Positions 10,292 to 20,978 of a stretch of 64,000 bases of DNA are shown here, one piece after another. The first letter of the stretch is position 1. Every line of letters starts with the position of its first letter. Source of the DNA: Cacajao melanocephalus (lineage: Eukaryota > Chordata > Mammalia > Primates > Pitheciidae). The DNA lies in contig CAUYLG010026686.1 in the NCBI GenBank assembly GCA_963573385.1, forward strand, positions 32,712 through 96,711, given 5' to 3'. Made by a program: the position numbers and the translations under genes. The notes under the pieces are model-generated. The model was not told the DNA's origin, did no database searches, and was given only the letters and a program-made list of their open reading frames with translations.

Positions 10292-12530
10292 GCACATACA
10301 GATACATGCTATTTGGGGCATGCAGATGTCTCACAAGAATATTTTTGTGACATATTATTACATTAGTATTACCAGCTTGCAGCACTGAACAAAATATGCT
10401 AGCACCAAGCTGTGATCATTTTATTGATAAAACACTATAATAAATACAAACATTTAAATAATAATGCACTACTAGGATAAAATATACCTTTGATAAGACC
10501 ACAGATTGAAAACTATTAAAGTGTGTATAGGAGATTGGTCATAGCCATTTCACTCAGCCATTCTCTGCTCTATCTTGGTAAATAAATGAAAGCCAGAATT
10601 AGGACATCAAGGAATTTGACCTTGATTAGCCTGATCTGGGACCAGAGAGCAAGGTGATAACAAAAAAAACGAACAAGGCAGACCACCTGCTGCATTGACT
10701 GCTTGGGCTGAAAACAATACCTAAAACCACTCATGTGACACAATAAATTAATATAATTTTCTGCCAGTAACGCCTGCATAACTTTATTGATACTAGATTC
10801 ACATGACTGTATTTAATTTCAGGGCACTTCATCTTAGCAGAGGAGGAATCAGAATAGTTAAAGCAGCAAAAAAGTTTCTAGCTGATGAAACATATTTCAC
10901 TCAGCCAATGTAATATCTTTTCTTACAATTTACTAGAAAAATAATTGTCAATTCTGTATTTACCAAATATAAATATTTTATTTTTTAAAAGCAGACAAAA
11001 TTTAGACAGGAAAAGCATAATACTATTAAACTACTGGATTTAAAATGCCATTTCATGAAAAGGTAAAGATTATAATTAAGCCTCTAAAATCACAGAAAAG
11101 GTGAAAGAAAACGTAACTAAGATAAAAACTTATTGCATTAAGTTCACATTAAGTAATTAACAGGATTTAAAATATGCATACGCATATACCTGTTATGGAT
11201 AGGTAAATGTGTGTTAACAAATGTGGTCTTTCTCTCTACATAACATCCTTTCGCTCTGTTTTCCTGCCTTGTGTCTACCACAGGTGAGTAGGTGTAAGCT
11301 TATTTAGATTCAGAGATGCAAATTGTTAAAAAATACTTTTTTTGGTCAATTGTGTGTTGGTCTTTTATAAATCTTACTTGATAAAATCACTAACGTAAAA
11401 GAAAATTGACTGTCTTCTGGTGTGAACATTCTAAAGGATTTTTAGAAAAACCCTTTACGCAAGCTAATCTAAAAGCATGCAGTCTTTGCCTGCAAGCAGG
11501 TAAAAGAAAGTACAAATGTGAATGTAAAAGATTCTTTTTTTTTTTTTTTTTTTCGTAAGGCAAAGAAGAAAGATGGTGAAATGGTGCACAGATACTGTGT
11601 TTTCTATATTGAAGAGATTAAATAGTTAATGGAAGAGTAGGGATGCAGAGAGAAATTGGAAGAAAAAGAAAAAGAAGTGTAGAAGCAGGTACTGCTGAGA
11701 GATGGAAGAATCGAAATGAAGAAATGCACTGGCGAGAATTAATAAATGAGTGAGAAGGCTAATATGATTGACAGGTTTGCAAGTCTCCACCCAACCCACC
11801 TCCCACCTCCTAGTCAGGCCCAAGAGTGCCTGAATTGGCAGTCAATGTGCTAATTAGTCCCTGGCTCTGGATTCCCTCCCCTTAATACCTCTCTTGCAAA
11901 AAGCTTCAGGGAGTCCCTAACATCCATGCTTCTTGACTAAATCCCTTCTATTTATAAGGTGCAAAGGTAACAAAGTGCCAGAACCAACATTCTTTTCTAG
12001 TTAGCACAGACATCATTTCAGCCCGAATGAGTAGTTACTTATAAGATGTTTATTGACTGCATAAATAATTTGTGGATGCCCATAGAAAACAGAGAAATAG
12101 CGTCTGTCTGGCCACAGAGAGATACACATCTTCAAGAAAAGCAAGCCTTAAGCAAAGTACATTTTGCTAAACAAAAATATGAATGGTTCCCGAAGCTTCA
12201 AGCTAATTCCAATATGGTAAGTGCCTTCAGTTCACCAGCGAAAGTAGCTAGCCTCAGCTGCAAGCCGATAAGGGCAAAGAACACATTGTTGTCTTTAGAA
12301 ATAAAAGAACAAAAGATTAATGCTGGTTGTCATTGAGTGGTAGGACCCTGACTGACCTTTAAAACCTTTCTAATTTTCTCAGTTTCTAAATTTTCTATTG
12401 TGACTCTATATATGGTGTGTATATTTTCTGAATCAGTTTTTTGTTTGGGGGGGGTGTCAGTTACCTGAAAAAAGATGGATTTTTTTTATTCTCCTTACAT
12501 GAATTATTTTGTCTTTTACCCCAGCCCAGA
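10292..12530. other. Unassigned sequence with a poly-T run
   Basis: I recognise no repeat family or gene. A run of 19 T lies at 11535-11553, with a purine-rich stretch after it (about 11620-11700). At 12217-12222 there is a strong donor-like GTAAGT, preceded by a frame open from an ATG at 12046, with no other support for an exon. Confidence 0.4.
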
Positions 12531-12718
12531 ACAGCAGTTCTTACCCTAGAATGTGGCTCTGAGTCACCTGGCGGGCTTTTAAAAAACACAAAGCGCTGCT
12601 TTCCATATCCAGAGTTTCCGATTCAGCAGCTCTGCAATGGGATGGGAGAATCTGTCGTTCTACAAAGGTATCCAGTTCTGCTGCTGTCTCTCTGAGGGTC
12701 GAACTTTGAGAAGCAGTC
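12531..12718 (+). mobile_element. MER5-like hAT DNA transposon relic
   Basis: This is a short non-autonomous hAT-Charlie type element. It begins cagcagttcttaccctagaatg and includes gagtcacctggcgggctttt, a central 'ccagagtttccgattcagcag', and it ends cgaactttgagaagcag. These correspond to the MER5A order: cagtggttctcaa, gaatcacctgggg, agattctgattta, ttgagaaccactg. The two ends are imperfect inverted repeats of each other. No transposase is encoded, as is normal for the family. Confidence 0.75.
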
Positions 12719-13449
12719 ATCTAACAGGAAACATTGCTGAGATGTTGCCAGATTCCCAAAGTACTGCAGATTATTATTGAAGCTCAACATGGCTACAGGT
12801 CTCCAGACTTACTGACAAGGATGGAGACTGGTTGGCATATCCATTATCAAAGGAGGGTAAATGAAACATGGAATCTTGGATAGGAGAAAGTGTCATGAAA
12901 TTCTACATAGATAGGATAGAGATGACAGCCATTTAGACTGGGGCTCCCTCTGCCTTCAGGATCCTAGGAAGTAAAAAAGTCAAGATCCTTTGAAAATTAG
13001 GTTTTGGTTGTTTTGCTATCTGAAGAGAAATCAATGCTAGTAGCCAAAGAGACCCAGAACAGACCTTCCACTTATTCCTGCCACCCACTCTTCCAAACAC
13101 AGATTGTTTCTCTGGCACATGCTCCAGAGCCGTGCCTCTCACCTATTCAAGTCTTTGGGCTGCAGTCAATTCCTACCTCTCCTCTAACACAGAATGCCTC
13201 CTATTCAATTGGTCTTTCCCAACCGGACACCAATACGCCATCATATTTTCCAGCTCCTACAAACAAGCAAACGCAAGGGACACTTTTCTTAGCCCCATAT
13301 CTCCCGGTATCTCCCCGCTTCCATTTTGTTTTCTCCTCTTTACAGAAAAATACTCCTGAACATGTCATAGGTGGCTTTTCTCTCCTACTTCGTGGGATAT
13401 TCAAGATTTGCCTTGAGCTTATGCCCTAAAGTCCTGTAAGAATGTTAAG
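12719..13449. other. Unassigned sequence
   Basis: No repeat family is recognised. The longest open frame (13004-13429, 141 codons) is low-complexity in S, P, T and F, has no recognisable domain, and overlaps open frames in other phases. I treat it as chance. Confidence 0.4.
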
Positions 13450-13590
13450 ACAGACTAATAGGTATACGTTTATCTCTTCCTTGCAAAAACCCACTGAGAC
13501 ATTGTTATTGCATAAACTGAGCTCTATGAGGGTTCTATTTTTCAAGGTCACAGGGCTAGTCAGTAGCCAAGCTCAGCCCTGGAATTGGCT
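13450..13590 (-). mobile_element. MIR SINE
   Basis: This is a reverse MIR. The + strand reads 'acccactgagacattgttatt', a degraded 'gcataaactgagc', then 'caaggtcacagggctagtcag' and 'agccaagctcagccctgga'. These parallel the reversed MIR block that contains 'aaggtcacacagctagtaag'. Confidence 0.75.
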
Positions 13591-13799
13591 GTAGAATGGG
13601 GATCTTCAGCATAGTCCTTTTCTGCCTATCCCCATTCTGGTCGATTCATTCTTATGCACCTGTGGTTGTTCAGCCTATACCTCATTTCCTCAATGAAGTT
13701 TCCCCTAAGAAAGGAGGACTCCTGCCTGCAGCCCATTTCCGCATGTAGGACTTTCTCCCCCAGTTCAAGTTTTTCCTCTGATTCTCTCCCCACCCTTTG

Positions 13800-14130
13800 T
13801 GCTAGTGTGCTCACTGTGCTCCAGCTTCCTTGCCACATTTGGAGCGCTTCCATCTCAGGGTCTTTATGCTCCTCATTCTATAGACACCCACCTAGCTTGT
13901 ATTTCTCCCTGACCTCATGTGGCTTGTATTCCATGGGTCACCTTATCAGAGAGGACTTCTGTGACCAATGTAACTAAAATGCAACCCTCTTCCCAGTCAA
14001 GCTCTCTGTTTTTCTTGGCTTCATAGCACATACTGCCACTTGACGTAGTTAATGTTTATTTGCTTATGTTTCATTTCTTTCCGTATCCTGAACATAGAAG
14101 GTGTTCAAAAATATGCATTCAGTGAATGAT
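13800..14130 (+). mobile_element. L2 3' end
   Basis: This is a diverged L2 LINE tail. In order it shows 'gctcactgtgctccagcttcc', 'tctcagggtctttatgctcc', 'atcagagaggacttctgtgacc', 'ttcttggcttcatagcaca' and a final 'ttcagtgaatgat'. These match the L2 3' region from 'ctcagggcctttgca' and 'cagagaggccttccctgacc' to the terminal 'ttgaatgaatga'. It is non-coding. Confidence 0.85.
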
Positions 14131-14989
14131 TTAAGTAAGGGGGGATGACTGAAGTAAGAGGGAATGAATGCAATATGTGGTAATGTCATGCACTAGGAGT
14201 CTAAATTGGGCCTACTGTAAACACAGGCAGAAGAACATTGCCCTAGGTTAATTTCAGTGATTCTGAGATTAATGAACCTCATTAAAAATTTATAAGATAA
14301 CTATTTATAATTGTTTCCACTTGTTTTAGATAAGCTGATATTTGTGGAGACTAGGAATCTATGCTTACATGCATCCAATGTATCCACATATTTACTTACA
14401 GGTAATACGTCTTTCTTTTAACACTACCTACTTCTTCAATTATTTTGTATCACTATCACCAAGAAAATGTCCGATATGTAAAATGTATCCATATTCTGAA
14501 ACTCTATTTTTTTCCCTTATTCTAAGTTTCTATGCCTCCCTAAATACACACACACACACACACACTGATCTTATCTAATACGGACCAAATCCTGTCTGTC
14601 CTAATAAACCCCTGAATCAGATTCCTACTCTCTACCCGCTCCATTCACAATAAGGCCCAGCCAGATGTCAATTACAATGTGATCATTCTTAATTGGCTGA
14701 GAGACTTGGAGCAAGGAGACAAGCTGTGAACAAGGAGACAATGCAGTGGATCCACAAGGCCAGAGACAGAGTTAAATCAAGAGCCAAAGCCAGAGAAAGG
14801 ACAGAAGCAAACAAAAACCCCATCAATCAAAGCAGGAGAGAGGCCCTGGGGTCTGCTGGGAGAGAGCGAGGTGTAAATACTGAGTTGCACTGGCCCATGA
14901 TGGATATTGTTAAAGCTGTACTTCTGTGCTGGAGGCCCTTCTTCCCAAAGCCAAGCCCCAGGTCCCTTAGGGTCAGGTCCTGCCTGACA
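14131..14989. other. Unassigned sequence with (AC)n
   Basis: A pure AC run lies at 14546-14565. The rest, including a purine-rich stretch at about 14690-14870, matches nothing I recognise. Confidence 0.4.
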
Positions 14990-15110
14990 TTTTGCAGTTA
15001 TCTATTTACTTCTTTCTCTCCCTTACTGATTGGAGAGCTACCCAAGGGCACTGTATAATTTATCAACCTATGATTTGTGTAACACAATGCCTGTCATTCA
15101 GTAGGCATTG
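14990..15110 (+). mobile_element. L2 3' end, weak
   Basis: The stretch with 'ctcccttactgattggagagc', 'aagggcactgtataattta' and 'cacaatgcctgtcattcagtaggcattgg' has the order and spacing of an L2 tail (gtaagctcc, agggcagggac, acagtgcctggcacatagtaggc). It is heavily diverged. Confidence 0.55.
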
Positions 15111-15944
15111 GTATATACATACACAAATACAATTACTTATATATATATATAAATTTATGAATGCGTGAATGATTTTCTCTTACTGTGAAGGATCTCTTAG
15201 TCTTTAAATCATATTTAAAATTGATTCTTGAAATATTAGATTTGAGAAAGCAGATGATTTTAGTTGCATAATTTTATAAAATAAGTAAAAATAGCCATAT
15301 AAATATTTTTATATTGGACATGACTTCCACCTAATTCAAGTGTGTACATCTGATATTGAAGTGTCATATCTCAAGGACTGACTGGTTGCACATGTTTACA
15401 CAATGCCAATTACTGTCTATTTTATCTTGAGTGCTTGCTAAAGCAGTAATGAGTAAAGTGATTAAGGAGCATTGTTCTGATCCCAAAGATGCATCTGGAT
15501 TTATAGGCTTCTATTTAGCAGCTATAGGCTAATACTGGGGTATGTTCATTTTACCTCAAGAAGTGAAATAAGGTGACATTGAGACCATGTCCCCATGACA
15601 TAGTTTCAGAAGTGGAGCAGATGACTTGTATGTGACCATTATTCAAATAAATGGCAGATTTAAGTACTGGAACACATTCAGCTTTGCAGCACGGTGTTTG
15701 CCTAGCTTGATCAGTAGAATAAAGTGGGCTTGTTGGCGAAAGCTTGTGATGAGGTCATAGTGCTCCTCATTATCTCATCCAGTTTTGTAAATGAAGATTC
15801 GAGTGTCTGTTGGTTTCTTAGTAATGCCATCATCATTATTACCTATTGAATAGTATTGAAAAAATGTAGTTGTGCCTGACTCTAATTATTACAATCTCTC
15901 TGGCTTTGTTTCTAAATGTATGGCTATACAACTGGCAGATGATC
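15111..15944. other. Unassigned AT-rich sequence
   Basis: Apart from a short TA run near 15139-15152 I see no recognisable feature. Confidence 0.4.
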
Positions 15945-16080
15945 AGGAACTGTGAGGCTTGGTGGTTGAGGTCATGAAGTAGATTCAAATCCTAATTCCG
16001 TCACTTACTGGCTAGATGAGGCGGGCAGTGCTACCTCTCACTAAGCCTGAGCAATCCCAATTCTAAAATGTACTGTTGAA
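15945..16080 (+). mobile_element. MIR SINE
   Basis: This is a forward MIR. The text 'tggtggttgaggtcatgaag', 'gattcaaatcctaattccgtc' and 'acttactggctagatgag' parallels the MIR order gtggttaagagc, gggttcgaatcccggctctgcc, acttactagctgtgtga, followed by a degraded 'tctaaaatg'. Confidence 0.75.
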
Positions 16081-16325
16081 TTCCTCCTTATGCTTTAAGT
16101 TGAACTCAAGAACATGTTCTCTACAGAGATTTTTCTGACCACACGGGAACTTAGGCGTATCTTGCACTCTCTTCACATAGTACTTTTTCACTGTTATTAA
16201 AACCCATATATATTAGTATGTAATTGGTGTTTTTGCATGTCTATTTTTCTGCTGGATTGTAAGTTCATTGTAAACTTTAACCCTGCAATACTCCGTGGTA
16301 ATCAAATGAATCGGTGAATGATTCA
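16081..16325 (+). mobile_element. L2 3' end
   Basis: This is a diverged L2 tail: 'agatttttctgaccacacgg', 'cactctcttcacatagtac', 'gctggattgtaagttcattg' and 'atgaatcggtgaatgatt' follow the L2 3' order. It directly follows the MIR. Confidence 0.65.
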
Positions 16326-16884
16326 CTGTCTATATTTTAAGGAGAATCAAGAAATTAAGTATGAGGAGAAAGTCTGGAGACAGACTGCGGAGCCAGGTTA
16401 GGACAGGTTAGTTGTAATGTACTTGAAATTGTTTTATTCCATTAATAAAAAAAAATTTGTATTTAATATTACCAACCATATTACATTCTCCATAACTCCT
16501 AAGTTAATGAAAAAATGCAAGAACAGAAAAAAAATAAAGACCTACCAATAGCATAGTATATTTCCTTCATATGATTAGATATTTGGGTCCTGTGTTTGAA
16601 GTTTTCCTCAGATTAGTTTAGACATTATGGTGAGAACACATAATTCTACTCTCTTTCGTTAACTATAACCAAGTCCGTGCTGCTGAAATCAGAACTTCCC
16701 ACATGTCAAGGTTATATAGATTCTCTGTTCATTTCTCTTTTGGGCTCTATTTTTCCTTAAAATGTTTGGAAAAGTAATCATTTTCTAGAAAGTAATATTA
16801 TTCTTTTGGCTTTTGTTTTCAGTTTTACTGGTACACATTTCAATAATTCTTTCACAAAGTTTCTGTGGTTTTTAAATTTTGTGC
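16326..16884. other. Unassigned sequence
   Basis: No recognisable repeat or gene; short A-runs occur near 16447 and 16530. Confidence 0.4.
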
Positions 16885-17110
16885 ACCCTTAAGTGTCCTC
16901 ATATTCATCTATTTTTTTCTCATGTGTAATTGAGAGTTTGGCTGAGTATAGAATTCAAAAATTAAAATTATTGAAGCATTGTTCTATTGTCTTCATTGTA
17001 GATCATCATAAGCCTATTATCGGTTTCATTTTCATTCTGTTCTTAGTCAATATTGCTTTGGCTGTTTCCTTTCAGGAGAATTTTTACTCTATTATTGAGT
17101 GCAGATATGC
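16885..17110 (-). mobile_element. L1M ORF1-like fragment, weak
   Basis: The words 'gagtttggctgagtatagaattc', 'ttctattgtcttcattgta' and 'ggctgtttcctttcaggag' resemble the antisense of old L1M ORF1 (the 'gctgggtatagaattc' and 'attgtcttctggcttcc' region). Similarity is low. Confidence 0.4.
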
Positions 17111-17359
17111 CAGCAACCAATGATTGTTTGTTTCTCTTTTTATTCCTTTGTTTCTGTTGTCACTTTTATTCTAAATGTTGGTGCCTTTTTTTGCCTATGA
17201 CTATTTTCTCATATCTATTGATTCATTTTTCTCTTTTGAGTTTTCCTAATAAATGCATAATAAATATTTTGGATCGATATTCCTTATCTCAGCTACTTTG
17301 TGTCTTTTCTACCATTATAACATTTGCTAAGTTTTATTTGGCAATCACAATTTTAAATT

Positions 17360-17945
17360 TTGGAATAATTTTACATTTAAAGAAAAGTTGAAAGTAGTAA
17401 GGAAAGTTCCTTGTGTACTTCTCACCCAATTTTCCCTCATTGTTGACAACCTCATTGCCATGTGCATTTGTCAAAAATAAGAAAGTCATTATTGGTACTT
17501 TAATATTAAGTAAATTCTGAATTTTACTTGTATTTCACCAATTTTGAAATTAATGTCATCTTTCTGTTTTAGAATCTAATCCAGGACATGATCTTACATT
17601 TCAATGTTATGCTTCCCAAGTCCTCTCTAGTTTGTGATAGTTTTTTCAGTCTTTGTTTTTCAACGACAGCAAAATGTTATTGAAGAGTACTGGCCAGGTA
17701 TCTTACAGAAGGTCCTCCAATCTGGGTTTGTCTGATGTTTTTCTTTTGATTAGATTGAGGTTATAAATTTTGGGGAAGAATTCCGCATAGGTGAAGTACT
17801 GTTCTTATCACATTATACACATGTGATATCACTGATGTCACTTACACATTTGACGGAGGTAACTGTTGGCTATGTTTCTCTAAAGTTACTGCTTTTGTGT
17901 TCTAGCCTAGTCTTTGAATACAGTCAGTAAGCACAGTTCCTGAAC
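17360..17945 (-). mobile_element. L1ME-type 3' UTR
   Basis: This is old L1M sequence in reverse. It runs from 'agaaaagttgaaagtagtaagg' through 'cttctcacccaattttccctc', 'catttgtcaaaaataagaaag', 'aagagtactggccaggtatct' and 'aatctgggtttgtctgatg' to 'cagtcagtaagcacagttcc'. This order is that of the reversed 3' UTR of L1MD/L1ME elements. There is no coding content. Confidence 0.8.
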
Positions 17946-18030
17946 AAAGAGAAAGTGTGTAGAAATCAAGCTCTATATTCTGGAGGGAAAATATTAGGTA
18001 AATCATTTGCAATTTCTTCTGTAAGAAAGA

Positions 18031-18412
18031 TGCCTTTGTCTGTTCAGGTTGCTTTCACAAAAATACCATAAACTGGATGGCTTAAACAGCTTAAACAACA
18101 AAGATTTATTTATCATAGTTCTGGAGGCTGGGAAATTTGAAATCAAGAACTTGGAAGATGTGCTGTCTCACAAAGGCCCGCTTTACTTCCATGTTCTTAA
18201 ACAACCATCTTCCTATTGTGATCTCACATGCTGGAAAAAGAGCCAGAGAGCTCTCTGGGTTCCTCTGACAATGGCACTAATCTTATTCATGAAGCTCCGC
18301 CCTCATGACCTAATAATCATCTTCCAAATGACCCAACTTCTAATACCGTCACTTTGGGGCTAGAGCTTCAACATGTGAATTTTGGGGAGACATAAATATT
18401 TAATCCATGACA
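18031..18412 (-). repeat. MLT1-type 3' LTR (left copy)
   Basis: On the + strand it runs 'tttgtctgttcaggttgct', 'agttctggaggctgggaa', 'catgacctaataatcatcttcc', 'acatgtgaattttggggag' to 'taatccatgaca', the reverse of a MLT1 LTR from TGT..GGACT to ..AGACA. In the element's own orientation this is the downstream LTR. Confidence 0.87.
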
Positions 18413-19592
18413 TTTCATTTCTAATTATTCAGAATTTATATCCTTGTCATGTCCAAAATATACTAGTTCTAGTTCCACCCTAGAAGTCCCCAAAATCTTA
18501 AGTTTCCCCAGCACCCACTGTAAAGTCTAAGTCCAAAGTCTCATCTGCATATCATCTAAAGCAGACATGGGTGAGAGGCGGAGTATGATTCATCATGAAG
18601 CAAATTCTTCTCTAGCTATAAACCTGTGAAACCAAACAAGCTATAAGCTTTCAAGACACAATGGTGGAACAGGCATGGGGTAGACATTCCCATTACAAAA
18701 AAGGAAAAATAGGAAATAGTAAAGGAGTAATGGCTTCCAAGTAAGTTCAAAACCTAACAGGGGAAACAACATTAAACCTTAAAGCTCAAGAATTATTCCT
18801 TTTGGCCAGATGCTTCTTCTTCCTTGTCCATTGGATGGCAACATCACTCCCATGGCTTGATGAGAAGGCCCTACAGTGGCTTTCTAATGGGGCCCCAACC
18901 AGTAATGTTCTCTACCAGGTCCCCGCAGTTCTGCTAGGATCAAGCTCCGCACCCAAGGCTCTTCTGGATGGGGTTCCAGTCCTGAGACTGAGCAGCACTG
19001 TTCTTTGTAACCTAGGTAATGGCATCTATGCTCTCTGGGCTTGTGCTTTCTGGGCTTGTGATGGGAGGGGAAGCCCTGCCAATTACTGAATTATCTTTGG
19101 GGTCATTCTTACATTGTCTTGAAAAATAACATCTGACTTCTGTTGAGACTGAAGATTCATACTAATCTTATTAAACAATTGATTAGCCACATCTTTAGTG
19201 CTCTCATTTTTTGTCGCTGACAAATTCTAGCTTCCACAAAACACTAAGACAGGAACACAATTCAGTCAAGTCCTTTGTCGATTTATACCAAGAACTGGCT
19301 TTCCTCTGGTTTTCAATAATATATTCTTCATTTCCTTTGGAGAATTCATCACAATGGACTTTGCTGTCCATATATTTCCAAATCTTCTTCAGTATTACTT
19401 ACATATTTTCCAAGAAGATTAAGGCTTACATTTTCTCTTTTTTTCTTTCTGAGTCCTCACCAGAATTAATGTTAATGTTCATATTTTTAGCATGCACCTC
19501 AACAATCTTCCAGGCTCTACTTAGCTCCAAAGCCACTTTCACATTTTTAGGTAGTATTTGTTACAGCAGCAGCCCCTCTTCTCAGTACCAAC

Positions 19593-19945
19593 TTTTGTTT
19601 TAGTCCCTTCAGGTTGCTAAAACAAAAATATCATAAACTAGGTGACTTAGCAACAAACTTTTATTTCTCATAGTTCAGGAACCTCGGAAGTCCACAGTCA
19701 TGGTGCTGACAGATTGGGTGTTGGTTAAGAACCTGCTGCCTGATTCTTCTTGCTGTACTCTCACGTTACAGAAAAAGTGGCACAGCTCTCCAGGGTCCTT
19801 GTATAAGAGCTCAGATCCTATCATCAGGGCTCTACTCTCATGATTTAAAAATCTCTCCAAGTCTCCACCTCCTAATACCATCACATTGGCAATTAGGATA
19901 ACCACATGTGAATTTTGGGGGGACTAAAATATTCGGTCTTTAATA
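19593..19945 (-). repeat. MLT1-type 5' LTR (right copy)
   Basis: It repeats the order of the left LTR with differences: 'tagtcccttcaggttgct', 'atagttcaggaacctcgg', 'cctcctaataccatcacattgg' and 'cacatgtgaattttggggg'. In the element's orientation this is the upstream LTR. Confidence 0.85.
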
Positions 19946-20641
19946 GAATATTTTGTTGATACTTTTTAACTGCCAAAAATATTTATGTTTTATAACTTTT
20001 TTGTTTCCAAAAGCTGTATCTTCTTGCATAATAATCTTGAATTTATGAGAATATTATTTTACTCTTTTCTTGTTCTTTCCTGGCCCCTTAATTATTCTTA
20101 TTTACTCTGCACTTTTCTCTTTATCTTCATGATCTAGAATTAGATTGATTATTTTACTTACTGAGCTGGGTTTTCCCTGCCATTGCATAGGTATGCTTCC
20201 CTCAGAAGCCTTTCTCAAAATGCAAGATTAGGTATGGGTTCTGTTTAGGATAGTGGATCATGGCAGGGGGATAGTGTTAGCCTGCCAGGAACTGCCAAGT
20301 TACCAAATTAAGAAATGCATTTGCAGATGTATTTCATCAACTAAATTTCACTCCTGCATGGAGCTGTGCCTTTATTTTGCATTATTTTTCTTTCCTTTAC
20401 CCCATTCCATGTGTATATATGGGGAAATCCTGAGTTCACCTCCCTCCCTTACTTTTTTTTTGAGTCTCTCATATCAGTAGGCTTCTCATCAATCCCTCAT
20501 TTGTGTTTTAATGTACCTTTCTGACTTTTGTCCTGTGTATAAAAGTCATAGCTGTCAAGAAGGAGAGGGAACCAATAACTATGCTGATGACTTTCCTTTT
20601 ATAATTTTTGACTGTGGGATTTATTCTTCTCTGGGCCTCTA
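19946..20641. other. Unassigned sequence
   Basis: No family or gene recognised in this AT-rich stretch between two MaLR copies. Confidence 0.4.
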
Positions 20642-20978
20642 ATTAGTCTGTTTTCATGCTACTGATAAAGAGATATCCGAAAGTTTCCTCATGGCTGGGG
20701 AGGCCTCAAAATCACAACAGAAGGCAAAGAAGAGCCAGTCACATCTTACACGGATGGTGGCAGGCAAAGAGAGAGAGAGAGAGAGACCTTGTGCAGGGGA
20801 ACTCCTCTTTTCACAACCATTAGATCTTGTGAGACTAACTCACTATCACAAGAACAGCATGAGAAAGACCCACCCCCAAGATTCTGTAACCTCCCACTGG
20901 GTTCCTCTCATAACACACAGGAATCGTGGGAGTTACAATTCAAGATGAGATTTGGGTGGGGAGACAGTTCCCATATCA
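20642..20978 (-). repeat. Solo MST/THE1-like LTR
   Basis: This is a reverse MaLR LTR. On the + strand it starts 'attagtctgttttcatgct' and 'ctgataaagagatatccg' and ends 'caagatgagatttgggtgggg' and 'cccatatca', which is the reverse of TGATATGGG. A GA run (about 20768-20786) lies inside. It has no partner LTR or internal region, so it is a solo LTR. Confidence 0.88.

Larger units (their letters stand above)
18031..19945 (-). mobile_element. Complete MLT1-type MaLR element
   Basis: This is a reverse-oriented ERVL-MaLR element with both LTRs (18031-18412 and 19593-19945) and about 1.2 kb of internal sequence between them. The internal part ends next to the right LTR with 'tcagtaccaact', the reverse of the usual ggtacca just inside the 5' LTR. 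No retroviral gene is readable; open frames of 95-130 codons inside it are chance. Both LTRs being kept, with clear sequence differences between them, points to an old insertion that escaped LTR-LTR recombination. Confidence 0.85.

Noticed and set aside
13004..13429. 141-codon open frame with overlapping frames on both strands
   Set aside because: Low-complexity S/P/T/F composition from a pyrimidine-rich stretch; no domain, no promoter or splice context.
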